From contig WRHK01000024.1 of the NCBI GenBank assembly GCA_009783295.1, forward strand, positions 1 through 55,675: DNA of 55,675 nt. The letters are read 5' to 3'. How positions within the stretch are numbered: the stretch's first letter is position 1; the number at the start of each line of letters is the position of its first letter. The DNA comes from Promicromonosporaceae bacterium (lineage in GTDB: Bacteria > Actinomycetota > Actinomycetes > Actinomycetales > Cellulomonadaceae). The translations under genes were made by a program, and so were the position numbers. This document shows, one piece after another, positions 41,480-50,416 of this stretch. Under the pieces are notes generated by a model. The model was given only the letters and a program-made list of their open reading frames with translations. It did no database searches and had not been told where the DNA came from.

Positions 41480-44400
41480 CCGTCCGCCGCCGCCTCGCCG
41501 GCCTCGCCGCGACCCTCGCGATCCTCGCCTTCGTGGCCGGGGTCCCGACGCTGCTCGTCTGGGCCTACGGGCGCCTCGGGACGCTGACATGGTCCGAGCT
41601 GTGGGTCCGCGCGCAGATGCCCGACGACGGGACGCTCGTGCTCGTGCTCCTCCAGGTCGTCGCGTGGATCGCGTGGGGGTACCTGACCTGGGGGCTGGTG
41701 CTGGAGGTCGTCTTCCGGGTGCGCGCGATGCCGGCGCCGCGTCTGCGCGGGCTCGGGCTGTCGCAGGGCGCGGCACGTCATCTGATCGATGCTGCCGCAG
41801 TGCTGTTCGTCGTAGTTCCTGTGACGGCGCCTCTCGTCGCGGCGCCGGCTCATGCTGTGACGTCGGCGAGCACCGGGCCGGCTCCGGCTGTGGCGTCCGC
41901 GCCGCTGGTTGCTCTGCCCGCTCCCCCGGTGGCCGAGCCTGTCGAGACCGCCGCGCCGACCCCGGCGACGTTCGAGTACACCGTCAAGCGCAACGAATCC
42001 TTGTGGAAGATCGCAGAGCGCTTCCTCGGGCACGGCACGGCATGGACCCAGATCCGCGACCTCAACCTCCAGGCCTTGGGTGACAACCCGTCGTACATCG
42101 AGCCCGGGATGGTGCTCCGCATCCCCACGATCGGGACGGACTCCCCCGACGGTGGGACGTATGTGGTCGAGCCAGGCGACACCCTCAGCGGGATCGCGCA
42201 GAGGAAGCTCGGCGACGCGGGCCGGTATCGGGAGATCTTCGAGGCGTCGACCTCGACCGTGCAGCCGGACGGCGAGCGGCTTACCGATCCCGACCTCATC
42301 CGGCCAGGGTGGACGGTGACGATCCCGGGCACGACGGCCGGCTCGCGCGCCGCCACCGCCACGAGCGCTGCCCGGTCCGGGCGGGCCAGGCCTGCTCCTG
42401 TCTCCGGTACCGAACAGGCGCCAGCCCCGCCGTCGCCGGTCCCGCCGTCGCCGGTCCCGACGTCGGCCGTCACGCCGACGCCAGAACCGCTCGCGACGGC
42501 TCCCCGGCCACTCAACGGGAGCGGGCTGGCGGCGACAGCGCCTGCGCCCGAGACGCCCCGCGAGCCCGCGGACGCCGCACCCTCGGGGCGGGCGACCACC
42601 GACGCCCCTCCCGCCGGCATGGAGGCCTCACCCACGTGGCTGGTCCCGGGGCTCGCGGGCGCCGGCGGGATCCTCGCCGGCGCGCTCTTGCTGACGATCC
42701 GGGCACGCCGCCGGACCGCCGCTCGGCGGCGCGAGACCGGGATGATGCTCCCGCCGCTGCCACCCGAGCTCCAGCCGACGGCGCGGACGGCCGCCTACAC
42801 CGGTGCAACGCCGTCCGAGGCCGTGGCGTGCCTGACCGGCATGCTGGCCGCCCTCGCCGGCGAAACCACGGACCCCGAACGTCTCCCGCGGGTGGTCACC
42901 GCCGTCGTGGCAGGCGGAGAGGTGACGCTGACGCTCGGCGAAGACGCCTCGCTGCCCTCCCCGTGGTCCGGCGCCGGAACGACGTGGACGGCGCCGCTCA
43001 CACCAACACCCGTCGTGGCCGGCGATGCGCCGTACCCGTTGCTCGTACCCGTCGGCGCCGACACCGACGGGCGGGTCCACCTGGTCAACCTGGAGCACCT
43101 CGGCACGCTGGGCCTGACCGGTGACGACGACCGGGTGATCGCGTTCGCACGCTTCCTCGCCTCGTCCGTCGCGCTGAACCCCTGGTCGGCGCGGGTGTGC
43201 GTCTACGCGCTCGGGGTGGCCGAAGAGCTCGCCGACATCGACCATCTGCGCCTGCAGTACTTCGGTCCGGAGGATTCCTCGGGCATCGAAGAGGCGGTCC
43301 ATGCCGCCACGATCGGCACGGCTCTCGCGTCCGTCCCCGACAACCGGCTCCTGGTCCTCACCACGGGGTCCGGCGACCGCGAGCACGAGCTCGCGACCGC
43401 GATCGCCAGCCATCAGGCACGCCCCGCGGTGGTTCTCGTCGCGCTCGGCTCCAACCTCCCGGGCGCGACGCACGCCGCGATCACCGCTACCGGCCGGCTC
43501 GTCATCGCCGACCTCGGGATCGACGTCACTGCACCTGGCCTCTCCCGGGACGAGGCGGCGGCCTGCGCCCAGGTCGTCGCGGCGACCGACGCGGCAACGA
43601 GCGTCCCGATACCCGTGGACGACGACGCCGGCGATGGTTGGGAGACGCACGCGAACCTCGCAGGCGCGCTGCGCCCCGAGCTCGTCACCGACCGGCCCCG
43701 CGACGCGAGCGCGCCTGCCGGGAGCGCCTCGCTCCTGCCGGACGCCGCAGCCTCGTACGTCGACTTCGCACCGGTGACGGCGGACGACGTCGCCGTCCTC
43801 GCGCCCCTCGTGCGTGACGGCGTCCGAAGCGCCGTCGAAGAGGACCTCGACGACCTCGACCGCGACCTCGCCGACTTCGGGCGAACCCCCGCCCGGCGCC
43901 CCTGGATCCGCCTGCTCGGTCCCGTCGAGGGGCTCGGGTGCGGAGACCGGCACGCAGCGCCCTACCGCGACGCGACCCGGCTCGAGACGTTCGCCTACCT
44001 CGCACTCCACCCCAAGGGCGCCACCGCGGCTGAGCTCCGGGACGCCGGCATCGCGGGCACCAGCACCGCCCAGCGCGCCACGGAACTTCGGACCTGGCTC
44101 GGAAGGAACCCTGCGACCGGGACGCCCTACCTCCCGAACGCCCACCACTCCCCGGACCACGGCAAGTCCGGGCTCGTCTACCGGCTCGAGGACTGCCTCT
44201 GCGACGTTAGCCTCTTCCGCGCGCTGCGCGTGCGCGGCGAGGCGCGCGGCGGGGAGGCGGGGATCGCCGACCTCGTCGCTGCACTGCGACTCGTCGAAGG
44301 AGAGCCGTTCGCCCAGGCGCCCGGGCACTTCAGCTGGGTGTTCGAGGGCGAGCGACTCGACCACGTCATGACCATCGCGGTGCTCGAGGTGGCCTCGGTC

Positions 44401-44667
44401 GTCATCGCGCACGCCCTTGCGGTCGGGGACCTGGCCACGGCACGGCTCGCCGCCGAGGCCGCTCACCGGGCCGCGCCCGACGACGACCAGGCGAAGCTCG
44501 ACCTGGTCGCCGTGGCGGCGCGCGAAGGGCACGGGGGCAAGGAGGTGCAGCACATGCTCGATGCGGTCGGCGTGACCTCGACCGACTACAGAAGTCCGAT
44601 CGACCCATCGGATCGCACGCAGGAGATCATCGAGGCGCTGCGCTCGAGCGCACGATCGGGCGGCTGA
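41476..44667 (+). CDS. membrane LysM protein with SARP-like wHTH and BTAD domains
   Basis: 1063 residues. Helices at about 8-31, 53-80 and 103-127; two LysM peptidoglycan-binding domains outside (about 166-217, YTVKRNESLWKIAERFLG, and 228-284, YVVEPGDTLSGIAQRKLG); a Pro/Ala/Thr linker; a fourth helix near 388-410 (LVPGLAGAGGILAGALLLTI) followed by RARRR. The rest should be cytosolic. It ends in a winged-helix-like part (about 813-905, LRLLGPVEG to LVYRLED) and a bacterial transcriptional activation domain (908-1045). By topology LysM lies outside and BTAD inside, so it may sense wall or pilus assembly and signal inward. Last gene of the Tad-like operon; ATGA overlaps the TadG-like gene. Confidence 0.85.
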   Translation: MTVRRRLAGLAATLAILAFVAGVPTLLVWAYGRLGTLTWSELWVRAQMPDDGTLVLVLLQVVAWIAWGYLTWGLVLEVVFRVRAMPAPRLRGLGLSQGAARHLIDAAAVLFVVVPVTAPLVAAPAHAVTSASTGPAPAVASAPLVALPAPPVAEPVETAAPTPATFEYTVKRNESLWKIAERFLGHGTAWTQIRDLNLQALGDNPSYIEPGMVLRIPTIGTDSPDGGTYVVEPGDTLSGIAQRKLGDAGRYREIFEASTSTVQPDGERLTDPDLIRPGWTVTIPGTTAGSRAATATSAARSGRARPAPVSGTEQAPAPPSPVPPSPVPTSAVTPTPEPLATAPRPLNGSGLAATAPAPETPREPADAAPSGRATTDAPPAGMEASPTWLVPGLAGAGGILAGALLLTIRARRRTAARRRETGMMLPPLPPELQPTARTAAYTGATPSEAVACLTGMLAALAGETTDPERLPRVVTAVVAGGEVTLTLGEDASLPSPWSGAGTTWTAPLTPTPVVAGDAPYPLLVPVGADTDGRVHLVNLEHLGTLGLTGDDDRVIAFARFLASSVALNPWSARVCVYALGVAEELADIDHLRLQYFGPEDSSGIEEAVHAATIGTALASVPDNRLLVLTTGSGDREHELATAIASHQARPAVVLVALGSNLPGATHAAITATGRLVIADLGIDVTAPGLSRDEAAACAQVVAATDAATSVPIPVDDDAGDGWETHANLAGALRPELVTDRPRDASAPAGSASLLPDAAASYVDFAPVTADDVAVLAPLVRDGVRSAVEEDLDDLDRDLADFGRTPARRPWIRLLGPVEGLGCGDRHAAPYRDATRLETFAYLALHPKGATAAELRDAGIAGTSTAQRATELRTWLGRNPATGTPYLPNAHHSPDHGKSGLVYRLEDCLCDVSLFRALRVRGEARGGEAGIADLVAALRLVEGEPFAQAPGHFSWVFEGERLDHVMTIAVLEVASVVIAHALAVGDLATARLAAEAAHRAAPDDDQAKLDLVAVAAREGHGGKEVQHMLDAVGVTSTDYRSPIDPSDRTQEIIEALRSSARSGG
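41928..41949. repeat. REP-like arm inside a coding region
   Basis: GGTGGCCGAGCCTGTCGAG followed by ACC, close to the arm at 4826-4845. It is in frame in the linker before the first LysM domain and encodes PVAEPVET. Confidence 0.6.
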
Positions 44668-44797
44668 CGAGCTCTCGCCTCCCGCGGGGGCCGCCGGGCA
44701 TCGGCGCGAAAGGATCAGACGCCCGGCGACCCCGCGTTCAGACTCGCGCACCGCGCGGGTCTCGGCTGGGAAGTCGAGCGTCCCGGTGGCGGAGGCG

Positions 44798-44814
44798 GCG
44801 GCCCGCCGGGCCGC
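44798..44814. terminator. hairpin between convergent genes
   Basis: GCGGCCC-GCC-GGGCCGC, a 7-bp G/C stem with a three-base loop, between the stops at 44667 and 44847. No T-tract, as is common for actinobacterial terminators. The rest of 44668-44846 holds nothing I recognise. Confidence 0.4.
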
Positions 44815-44846
44815 GCGGGCACCCAGCAGCTCGGACGCTCGCCGCG

Positions 44847-45128
44847 CTACGGGGAGGCCTGTCGTCGACTCACGGCCGTCGCCCACAGCCACGCCTGGCC
44901 GGCTCGACCGTGCGGGTCCGAATAGGTCACAAGGACCTGACTGCGCGTCCAGGCCACGGCCTCGGCATCAGCCTCGAAGTCGCCTGTCTGCCGCTGCGAG
45001 ATCCAAGCCTTGACGGGAATCGGCGCGTCAGGGCGATGGATGTGCTCCTCGTCGCGCCCCCTGCGCGGCGCCTCGACGGGAGAGTCGCGCATCGGCACGC
45101 GGTCGGGTCGGCGTCCTTCTCCAGTCAT
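44847..45128 (-). CDS. small conserved hypothetical protein
   Basis: 93 residues from ATG 45128, chosen because TACGAT lies six bases upstream; an in-frame ATG at 45143 is the alternative. The C-terminal half (PVKAWISQRQTGDFEADAEA, VLVTYSDPHGRAGQAWLWA) looks like a small beta-rich domain seen next to actinobacterial conjugation clusters. No known function. Divergent from the prim-pol gene, convergent with the LysM-BTAD gene. Confidence 0.6.
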   Translation of the reverse strand: MTGEGRRPDRVPMRDSPVEAPRRGRDEEHIHRPDAPIPVKAWISQRQTGDFEADAEAVAWTRSQVLVTYSDPHGRAGQAWLWATAVSRRQASP

Positions 45129-45134
45129 GAGGCG

Positions 45135-45140
45135 ATCGTA
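45135..45140 (-). promoter_or_regulatory. leaderless -10 box
   Basis: TACGAT on the minus strand, six bases before ATG 45128. The shared upstream region 45144-45345 has no other clear signal. Confidence 0.45.
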
Positions 45141-45345
45141 CATATGTTCTAGGGACGCGAAGTGTTGCGATAGAGGCTGGTGACGTCTGCGTGTCTTCGG
45201 GTGGCTCACGAGATCGGCGACAGGTCAAGCAACCTACGGACCAGATATGGGAGGCACATGACCTGCGCAAACAGAACATCCCACACTCCGTGAGCCGTTG
45301 ATGTGGTGATCGTTCTGGTGATGCCCACGGCCGACGGTCGTGCGC

Positions 45346-46245
45346 ATGGACACGAGCACCGCGTCGCCGAGCACTTCGCTCGCGGCTTTCACCGTGGCGG
45401 ACCACGCGCCGTCTCTCGCTGAGTCCGCGCTGGCCTACGCGAGAGCCGACATCCCGGTCTTCCCGTGCGTGCCGGGCTGCAAGCCGCCGATGACCGGGGC
45501 TGGCTACAAGTCGGCCACCACGGATCCGGACCGCGTCGCCGCGTGGTGGAACGCCCGCCCCGACGCGAACATCGGCATCCCCACGGGCGAGCCGTCAGGT
45601 CTCGACGTCGTCGACATCGACCTGCACGGTGGAGTCTCCGGTCGCCCCACGTTCGAGCGCGCCCGGGACGCCCGCCTGGTCGACGGGTGGATGTGGTCGG
45701 TGCAGACGCCGTCGGGCGGGCTGCACGTCTACTTCCCCCACGCGGCCGGTGTCTCGCAGCGCTGCTGGACCACGGCGGCGCACATCGACTTCCGCGGCGA
45801 CGGCGGGTACGTCGTCGCCCCGCCTTCGCGCATCGCGTTCGACCGTGACCACTCGGCGGTCTACGCGATGAATGCCGTCTCGACCGAGCCGGACCATCCC
45901 GTGGATGCCGCCGCGTTGCGACGGTTCATCGACCCGCCGCGGCCTCCCGGGACCGCCGGGCTGATCCCGCGGCGTGGGCGCGCGCTGGACGATCTCGTCG
46001 GCTGGGTCGAGCGACGCGGCCCCGGGACCCGCAACTCCGGCCTGTTCTGGGCCGCGTGCGAGATGGCCCGCCACGGGTACAGCCACGACAGCGCCCTCGC
46101 CTCGCTCGGGCCTGCGGCCCTGCGCGCGGGCCTCGAGGAGCGCGAGATCGCGACCACCGTCGGCTCGGCCTTCCGCCGTCAGCCACCTCTTCAGTCCTCA
46201 CCGAACCCTGCCGGCACTGACGCACGCGAAGGGATGTCACTGTGA
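45346..46245 (+). CDS. bifunctional DNA primase/polymerase (prim-pol)
   Basis: 299 residues from ATG 45346. The archaeo-eukaryotic primase domain of mobile elements: LDVVDIDLHGG (metal-binding Asp-x-Asp), TPSGGLHVYFP (the SxH motif) and HIDFRGDGGYVVAPPS (third Asp). N-terminal ALAYARADIPVFPCVPGCKP is typical of the family. No helicase domain is fused, so the gene makes a short replication enzyme that would need host or element partners. First gene of the replication/conjugation operon; the stop overlaps the next start (GTGA). Confidence 0.9.
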   Translation: MDTSTASPSTSLAAFTVADHAPSLAESALAYARADIPVFPCVPGCKPPMTGAGYKSATTDPDRVAAWWNARPDANIGIPTGEPSGLDVVDIDLHGGVSGRPTFERARDARLVDGWMWSVQTPSGGLHVYFPHAAGVSQRCWTTAAHIDFRGDGGYVVAPPSRIAFDRDHSAVYAMNAVSTEPDHPVDAAALRRFIDPPRPPGTAGLIPRRGRALDDLVGWVERRGPGTRNSGLFWAACEMARHGYSHDSALASLGPAALRAGLEEREIATTVGSAFRRQPPLQSSPNPAGTDAREGMSL

Positions 46246-46619
46246 ACACCGCCGAGGTCTACGACCGGCCGCACCGCATGCCAGCACCAACGCCTGCCGG
46301 CGCCGCACGGACGACGCCGCCGAGCTCACTTCCGAGCGGGCTCGCAACGTTCGGCGACCCGTCGCTGCGCGCACCAGGCTCACCGGCCACGTCGTCGGTG
46401 CGCAGCGGCGCAGGTGCCACGCGGTGGGTGCGGCCCACCGACATGCCCGAGGTGGCGATGAGTGCCCTCTCCAGTGCCATCGACGGCGCGCTCGCGGTTC
46501 AGTCGCGCGCCATCAGCGCGGCTGCTCGCACCGTCCGATCCGATCTCCGCCGACACCCCGAGCGCCCGCCGCTGACACCACCGACGTCGACGCAAACGCG
46601 CGAAGGGCTGGCCCTGTGA
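46242..46619 (+). CDS. hypothetical protein of the replication operon
   Basis: 125 residues from GTG 46242. Rich in Pro, Ser, Thr and Ala, probably disordered over most of its length, with a short helical part (PEVAMSALSSAIDGALAVQS). No known family. Overlaps the genes on both sides, which supports expression. Confidence 0.5.
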   Translation: MNTAEVYDRPHRMPAPTPAGAARTTPPSSLPSGLATFGDPSLRAPGSPATSSVRSGAGATRWVRPTDMPEVAMSALSSAIDGALAVQSRAISAAARTVRSDLRRHPERPPLTPPTSTQTREGLAL

Positions 46620-47482
46620 TGGCCGCCTCCGACCTGAGGTCCCCCGACGTACTGCGCGACCTCCTGTTCCGCCTCCACGCCGACCCCGGGCTGTGGCGAG
46701 ACGATCCCGAGGCGCGCGAGCTCCTGCTGCTGTGCCGCGAGAAGTACGCCGCGCTGGCCCGCAAGCACGGGCAGAGCGCCGACGACGCGATGCGGCTCGC
46801 GTTCGAGCTCCTGCACGCGGCGGGTACCCGCTGGGCGCACGACCCGTGGGGATCGCTCACGACGGCGATGCGGATCGCGCTGATGACGACGTCGTTCGAG
46901 GAGGCCCTGATGTGCGGGCGCGACCAGGCCTCGCACCTGATGAAGACCCGCACGCGCCGCGACGTGGCCCGGATCGGTGAGCACGAGCACCTCGCCCGGC
47001 ACGTCGAGAACCTCGCGGCCAACCCCGGGTCGGCCGGCGCCACCACACATGAAGCCAGCCGCGCCTACGCGGAGGCCGAGCGGATCGTCGAGGACGCGGC
47101 CCGGTTGCTCGCCGTGTGCGGGTGGCCCGCCCAGGTCGCGGGGCACGCGGTCGGGCTCGTGGCCGCGCGGCTCATCGAGACGCCGGACCGACGTCGGGCG
47201 CACGAGGGCCTGCGGCACGACCGTGAGACGCCGATGGTCCTGGGCGTCTCGCACCGGTCGTGGTGCGTGCTCGTCACCGCGCTGCTCGGCAGCCCAGCCG
47301 CGACCCTCGAGCACACGTCTGTCGGGCACGGGCTCCTGCGCCGGCTCGCGTCCGGCGTGAGCGTCGACGAGATTCTGTGCGACGACCGCCTGGTCGGGCG
47401 GCTCATCGAGGCCGCACCGATCGCCGCTGCGAACACTCCCGGTTCAGTCGCGCAGCGGGAGGCGGTGAGCACCAGTGCGTGA
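46619..47482 (+). CDS. hypothetical helical protein of the replication operon
   Basis: 287 residues from ATG 46619 (GTG 46616 possible). Wholly helical by composition, no signal peptide, no known domain (AMRLAFELLHAAGTRWAHDP, GHAVGLVAARLIETPDRRRA). Position between prim-pol and the ParB-like gene suggests a replication or partition accessory. Overlaps ParB by 8 bp. Confidence 0.6.
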   Translation: MAASDLRSPDVLRDLLFRLHADPGLWRDDPEARELLLLCREKYAALARKHGQSADDAMRLAFELLHAAGTRWAHDPWGSLTTAMRIALMTTSFEEALMCGRDQASHLMKTRTRRDVARIGEHEHLARHVENLAANPGSAGATTHEASRAYAEAERIVEDAARLLAVCGWPAQVAGHAVGLVAARLIETPDRRRAHEGLRHDRETPMVLGVSHRSWCVLVTALLGSPAATLEHTSVGHGLLRRLASGVSVDEILCDDRLVGRLIEAAPIAAANTPGSVAQREAVSTSA

Positions 47483-48551
47483 GCAGACCGCCTACCCCAC
47501 CGAGATCCGCCCGCTCGACGAGATCCGCGTCGCGGACCGCCGCCGCCGGTCGCTCGGGAACATCGACGGGCTCGCCGCATCCATCGAGGCGGTCGGCCTG
47601 ATCAACCCGCCACTCGTCTCGGCAGACGGCGTCCTCCTGTGCGGGGCGCGCCGCCTGGCAGCGGTCCGCGAGCTGGGTTGGCGGCAGATCGAGGTGCGCG
47701 TGCACCCGGACGCGTCCGGCACGCTCAGCGCAGCCCTGGCCGAGCAGCAGGAGAACGGTCAGCGCCTGGACCTGCTGCCGACGGAGGAGGCTCGCCTCTA
47801 CGTCGAGCTCAAGCCCCTCTACCAGGCAGACGCCGCCGAGCGTCAGGCCGCGAGCCGCTTCGGCCACCCCACCGCAACCGGACCGGGTGAGGACGACTCC
47901 CCCGGACCCCACGGTGCGCAGGAATCCTCCGGACCGCGCGGGCCGAACCTCACCAGCCGCCAGAAGGCCTCCCTTGCGATCACGGGCAAGCTGTCCTTCC
48001 AGCGGCTGGACCAGATCGCCAAGATCATCGCCGTCACCGAGGACCCTGCCACCGCATGGCATGTGCGCAAGGTGGCCGAGGGCGCCCTGACGGCGATCGA
48101 CGAGCGCGCACCCGTCGACCCGCACTACCGCACGGTCATGGCAGCGCTCACCCTGGCCAACCTCTCCCCCGACGAGCCCACCGCACCGGACGACGTCGCT
48201 ACGCCGGGTCCGGTACGGCCGCACCTGGTGTCAGACGAGGACGTCGCCGAGATGGCCCGGGAGGCCGAGCGTGTCGCCAAGGCTCGCCGTGCGGCCGAGC
48301 AGGCAGCGGCCGCGAAGCGGCGCCTGGCCGCCCAGCCGGTCCGACGCAGCGTGCGCGCCCTGTACCTGTCGATGCAGGACCTCGACGGCATCACCCGGCA
48401 CTACGACCTGGACCAGGTCGCGCACGACCTCTCCGACCGCGAGTGGGACCTGGTCTGCCGCGTCGAGAGCGAGTGGCACGCCTTCATCACCGCCATCACC
48501 GAGGTCCGCGCCGCGCTCGCCGCAGACCCCACCCGTGCGGAGGCGGTGTGA
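47475..48551 (+). CDS. ParB-like nuclease-domain protein
   Basis: 358 residues from GTG 47475. The N-terminal domain has LDEIRVADRRRRSLGNIDGL and LCGARRLAAVRELGW, the ParB/Srx CTP-type fold with the GxRR box (CGARR). The middle has a helix-rich DNA-binding part (SRQKASLAITGKLSFQRLDQ), and the C-terminus is a charged coiled-coil-like region (VAKARRAAEQAAAAKRRLAA). No ParA gene is beside it. Likely partition or regulation of the element. Confidence 0.85.
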   Translation: MREQTAYPTEIRPLDEIRVADRRRRSLGNIDGLAASIEAVGLINPPLVSADGVLLCGARRLAAVRELGWRQIEVRVHPDASGTLSAALAEQQENGQRLDLLPTEEARLYVELKPLYQADAAERQAASRFGHPTATGPGEDDSPGPHGAQESSGPRGPNLTSRQKASLAITGKLSFQRLDQIAKIIAVTEDPATAWHVRKVAEGALTAIDERAPVDPHYRTVMAALTLANLSPDEPTAPDDVATPGPVRPHLVSDEDVAEMAREAERVAKARRAAEQAAAAKRRLAAQPVRRSVRALYLSMQDLDGITRHYDLDQVAHDLSDREWDLVCRVESEWHAFITAITEVRAALAADPTRAEAV

Positions 48552-48552
48552 G

Positions 48553-49239
48553 ATGCGCCGGCTCCCAAGCCTCACGGCGCGCGGACGGCTCACGCTCGTC
48601 GCCGTCGGCCTCGCCGCCGCGATCGCCGTCGGCGGTCTGGCCGTTCACGCCGGAGACCGCACGCCCAAGGTGGTGGCGGCGCCGTCGCCCGCGCCCGGAC
48701 TGGGAGCGCCGGCCGCGCCGAGCGACAACCAGTCGGCCGCGGCACCCCTCCGTCTTGCCGCGGACGGGACGGTCCCTCCGACGTCTGACCCGCTGGCGTT
48801 CACGACGCTCGTCAGCCAGGCCCTGTTCACCTGGGACACCACGAGCACCGATCCTGGCGAGGTTCGCGGCCGGCTGCTCGACGTCGCCGACCCGACCGGC
48901 GAGGAGTCCCCCGGCCTTCTCGCCGACCTCGACGGCTACGTCCCGGACGCCGCCACCTGGACGCGACTCGGGACGTACTCGACCCGGCAGTGGATCGACG
49001 TCACGACGGCAGCAGTCCCGGCCGCGTGGACCGCCGCGCTCGCCCAGACCCGGCCCTACGTGGCTCCCGGCACCACCGCCGTGACGGTCACGGGAGTGCG
49101 GCGCCGCGCCGGTACGTGGGAACGCGAGGCGGTGACGTCGCAGCACGACGTCGCCTTCACCGCCTTCGTCGTGTGCGCGCCGACCTACCCGACCTGCCGG
49201 CTCCTGCGCCTCTCCGCGCTCGACAACCCGCTGCGATGA
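48553..49239 (+). CDS. membrane-anchored conjugation protein, VirB8-like fold possible
   Basis: 228 residues. One N-terminal helix (about 12-32: LTLVAVGLAAAIAVGGLAVH), a Pro/Ala linker, and an outer domain from about 75 with the size of NTF2-like VirB8/TcpC domains (FTTLVSQALFTWDTTSTDPG). Two Cys at the end (VVCAPTYPTCRLL) may pair. One base separates it from the ParB stop. Identification is by position and topology only. Confidence 0.6.
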   Translation: MRRLPSLTARGRLTLVAVGLAAAIAVGGLAVHAGDRTPKVVAAPSPAPGLGAPAAPSDNQSAAAPLRLAADGTVPPTSDPLAFTTLVSQALFTWDTTSTDPGEVRGRLLDVADPTGEESPGLLADLDGYVPDAATWTRLGTYSTRQWIDVTTAAVPAAWTAALAQTRPYVAPGTTAVTVTGVRRRAGTWEREAVTSQHDVAFTAFVVCAPTYPTCRLLRLSALDNPLR

Positions 49240-49249
49240 GGAGGTCGCC

Positions 49250-50416
49250 ATGAAGAGACTGCTCGCCGCCGGTGCCCTCGTGACGGTCCCCGTCCTAGGG
49301 CTGACGACGATGACCGCGCTCGGTGCTCAGGCGACGGCGTCCGTCTGTGATGCCGTGACCGCGCGCGTGGGCACCGTCCCGGGGACGCTGTCGGCTCGGA
49401 CGGCCGATGGCCGAACCGTCACCCTGAACGGGTCCCAGCTGCGCAACGCGGCCACGATCATCGAGGTCGGGGCGCAGACGCCGGGCGTTGGCGAGCGGGG
49501 CGTCATCGTCGCGCTCGCCGCCGCCCTGACCGAGTCGGGGCTGCGGATGCTCGCCAACCCGAACGCCTCTCCCGTCTCGGCGTACTTCCCCAACGACGGC
49601 ACCGGGGCGGACCACGACAGCCTGGGCATGTTCCAGATGCGCCCCCGCGCAGGCTGGGGAACCGTCGCGCAGCTCATGGACCCCGCGTTCCAGGCACGCG
49701 CGTTCTTCGGCGGCCCGACCGGCCCGAACCACGGCTCCCCACGCGGGCTGCTCGACATCACAGGTTGGGAGGCCCTGACCCCGGGCGCCGCGGCCCAGGC
49801 GGTCGAAGTCTCCGCCTACCCCGACCGGTACGCGCTCTGGGTCCCCGTCGCCGAGCAGATCCGGACGGCGCTCACCACACCACACCCGACCTCGCCGGCC
49901 GCGGAGTCCGTCCCGACCTCGGCCGGTCCCGGCGTCTTCCCGCTCCCGCCCGGGACCTGGACCCGGACCAGCGGCTTCGGGGAACGCCTGAACCCGGTGC
50001 TCGGCGTGGTGCGCCTGCACGCGGGCGTCGACCTCGCCGCCCCGTCCGGCACGCCCGTCCTTGCGACGGCCGCGGGCCGCGTCGTCGTCGCCGAGTACAC
50101 CGGCGGGCTGGGCAACCACGTCGTCATCGAGCACGACGTCGCCGGGCACGCCGTCGCGTCCGTGTACGGGCACCTCCTGGCCACCTCCCACGACGTGAGC
50201 GTCGGTGACGTGGTCCTTGCCGGGCAGGTCATCGGGCACGTCGGCTCGACGGGCAGCTCCACCGGCCCGCACCTGCACTTCGAGATCCACCCCGGCGGCC
50301 CGGACGCGCCCGCCGTCGACCCGACATCGTGGCTCGACACCGCCACGGTCGGCCGGCCCGCCGACGTCGGACCGACCGCCGCGTGCCCTGCGAGCGCCAC
50401 CGGGAGGGCGGGCTGA
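49250..50416 (+). CDS. bifunctional peptidoglycan hydrolase: lytic-type domain plus M23 peptidase
   Basis: 388 residues; GGAGG precedes the ATG. An N-terminal signal peptide (about 1-27), a lysozyme-like domain of about 150 residues with AALTESGLRMLANPN and DSLGMFQMRPRAGWGT, then an M23 peptidase: RLHAGVDLAAPSGTPVLA (His and Asp), VYGHL and GPHLHFEI (the HxH). The metal ligands are complete. In Gram-positive conjugation such enzymes open the wall for the channel. The stop overlaps the next start (TGATG). Confidence 0.9.
   Translation: MKRLLAAGALVTVPVLGLTTMTALGAQATASVCDAVTARVGTVPGTLSARTADGRTVTLNGSQLRNAATIIEVGAQTPGVGERGVIVALAAALTESGLRMLANPNASPVSAYFPNDGTGADHDSLGMFQMRPRAGWGTVAQLMDPAFQARAFFGGPTGPNHGSPRGLLDITGWEALTPGAAAQAVEVSAYPDRYALWVPVAEQIRTALTTPHPTSPAAESVPTSAGPGVFPLPPGTWTRTSGFGERLNPVLGVVRLHAGVDLAAPSGTPVLATAAGRVVVAEYTGGLGNHVVIEHDVAGHAVASVYGHLLATSHDVSVGDVVLAGQVIGHVGSTGSSTGPHLHFEIHPGGPDAPAVDPTSWLDTATVGRPADVGPTAACPASATGRAG

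Noticed and set aside
41931-41949. Linker repeat as a separate gene feature such as a promoter
   Set aside because: It is in frame and matches the REP-like word, so it is explained as a repeat.
42415-42500. Pro-rich repeated SPVPPSPVP stretch as a CRISPR or VNTR
   Set aside because: It is a short in-frame linker repeat without spacer structure.
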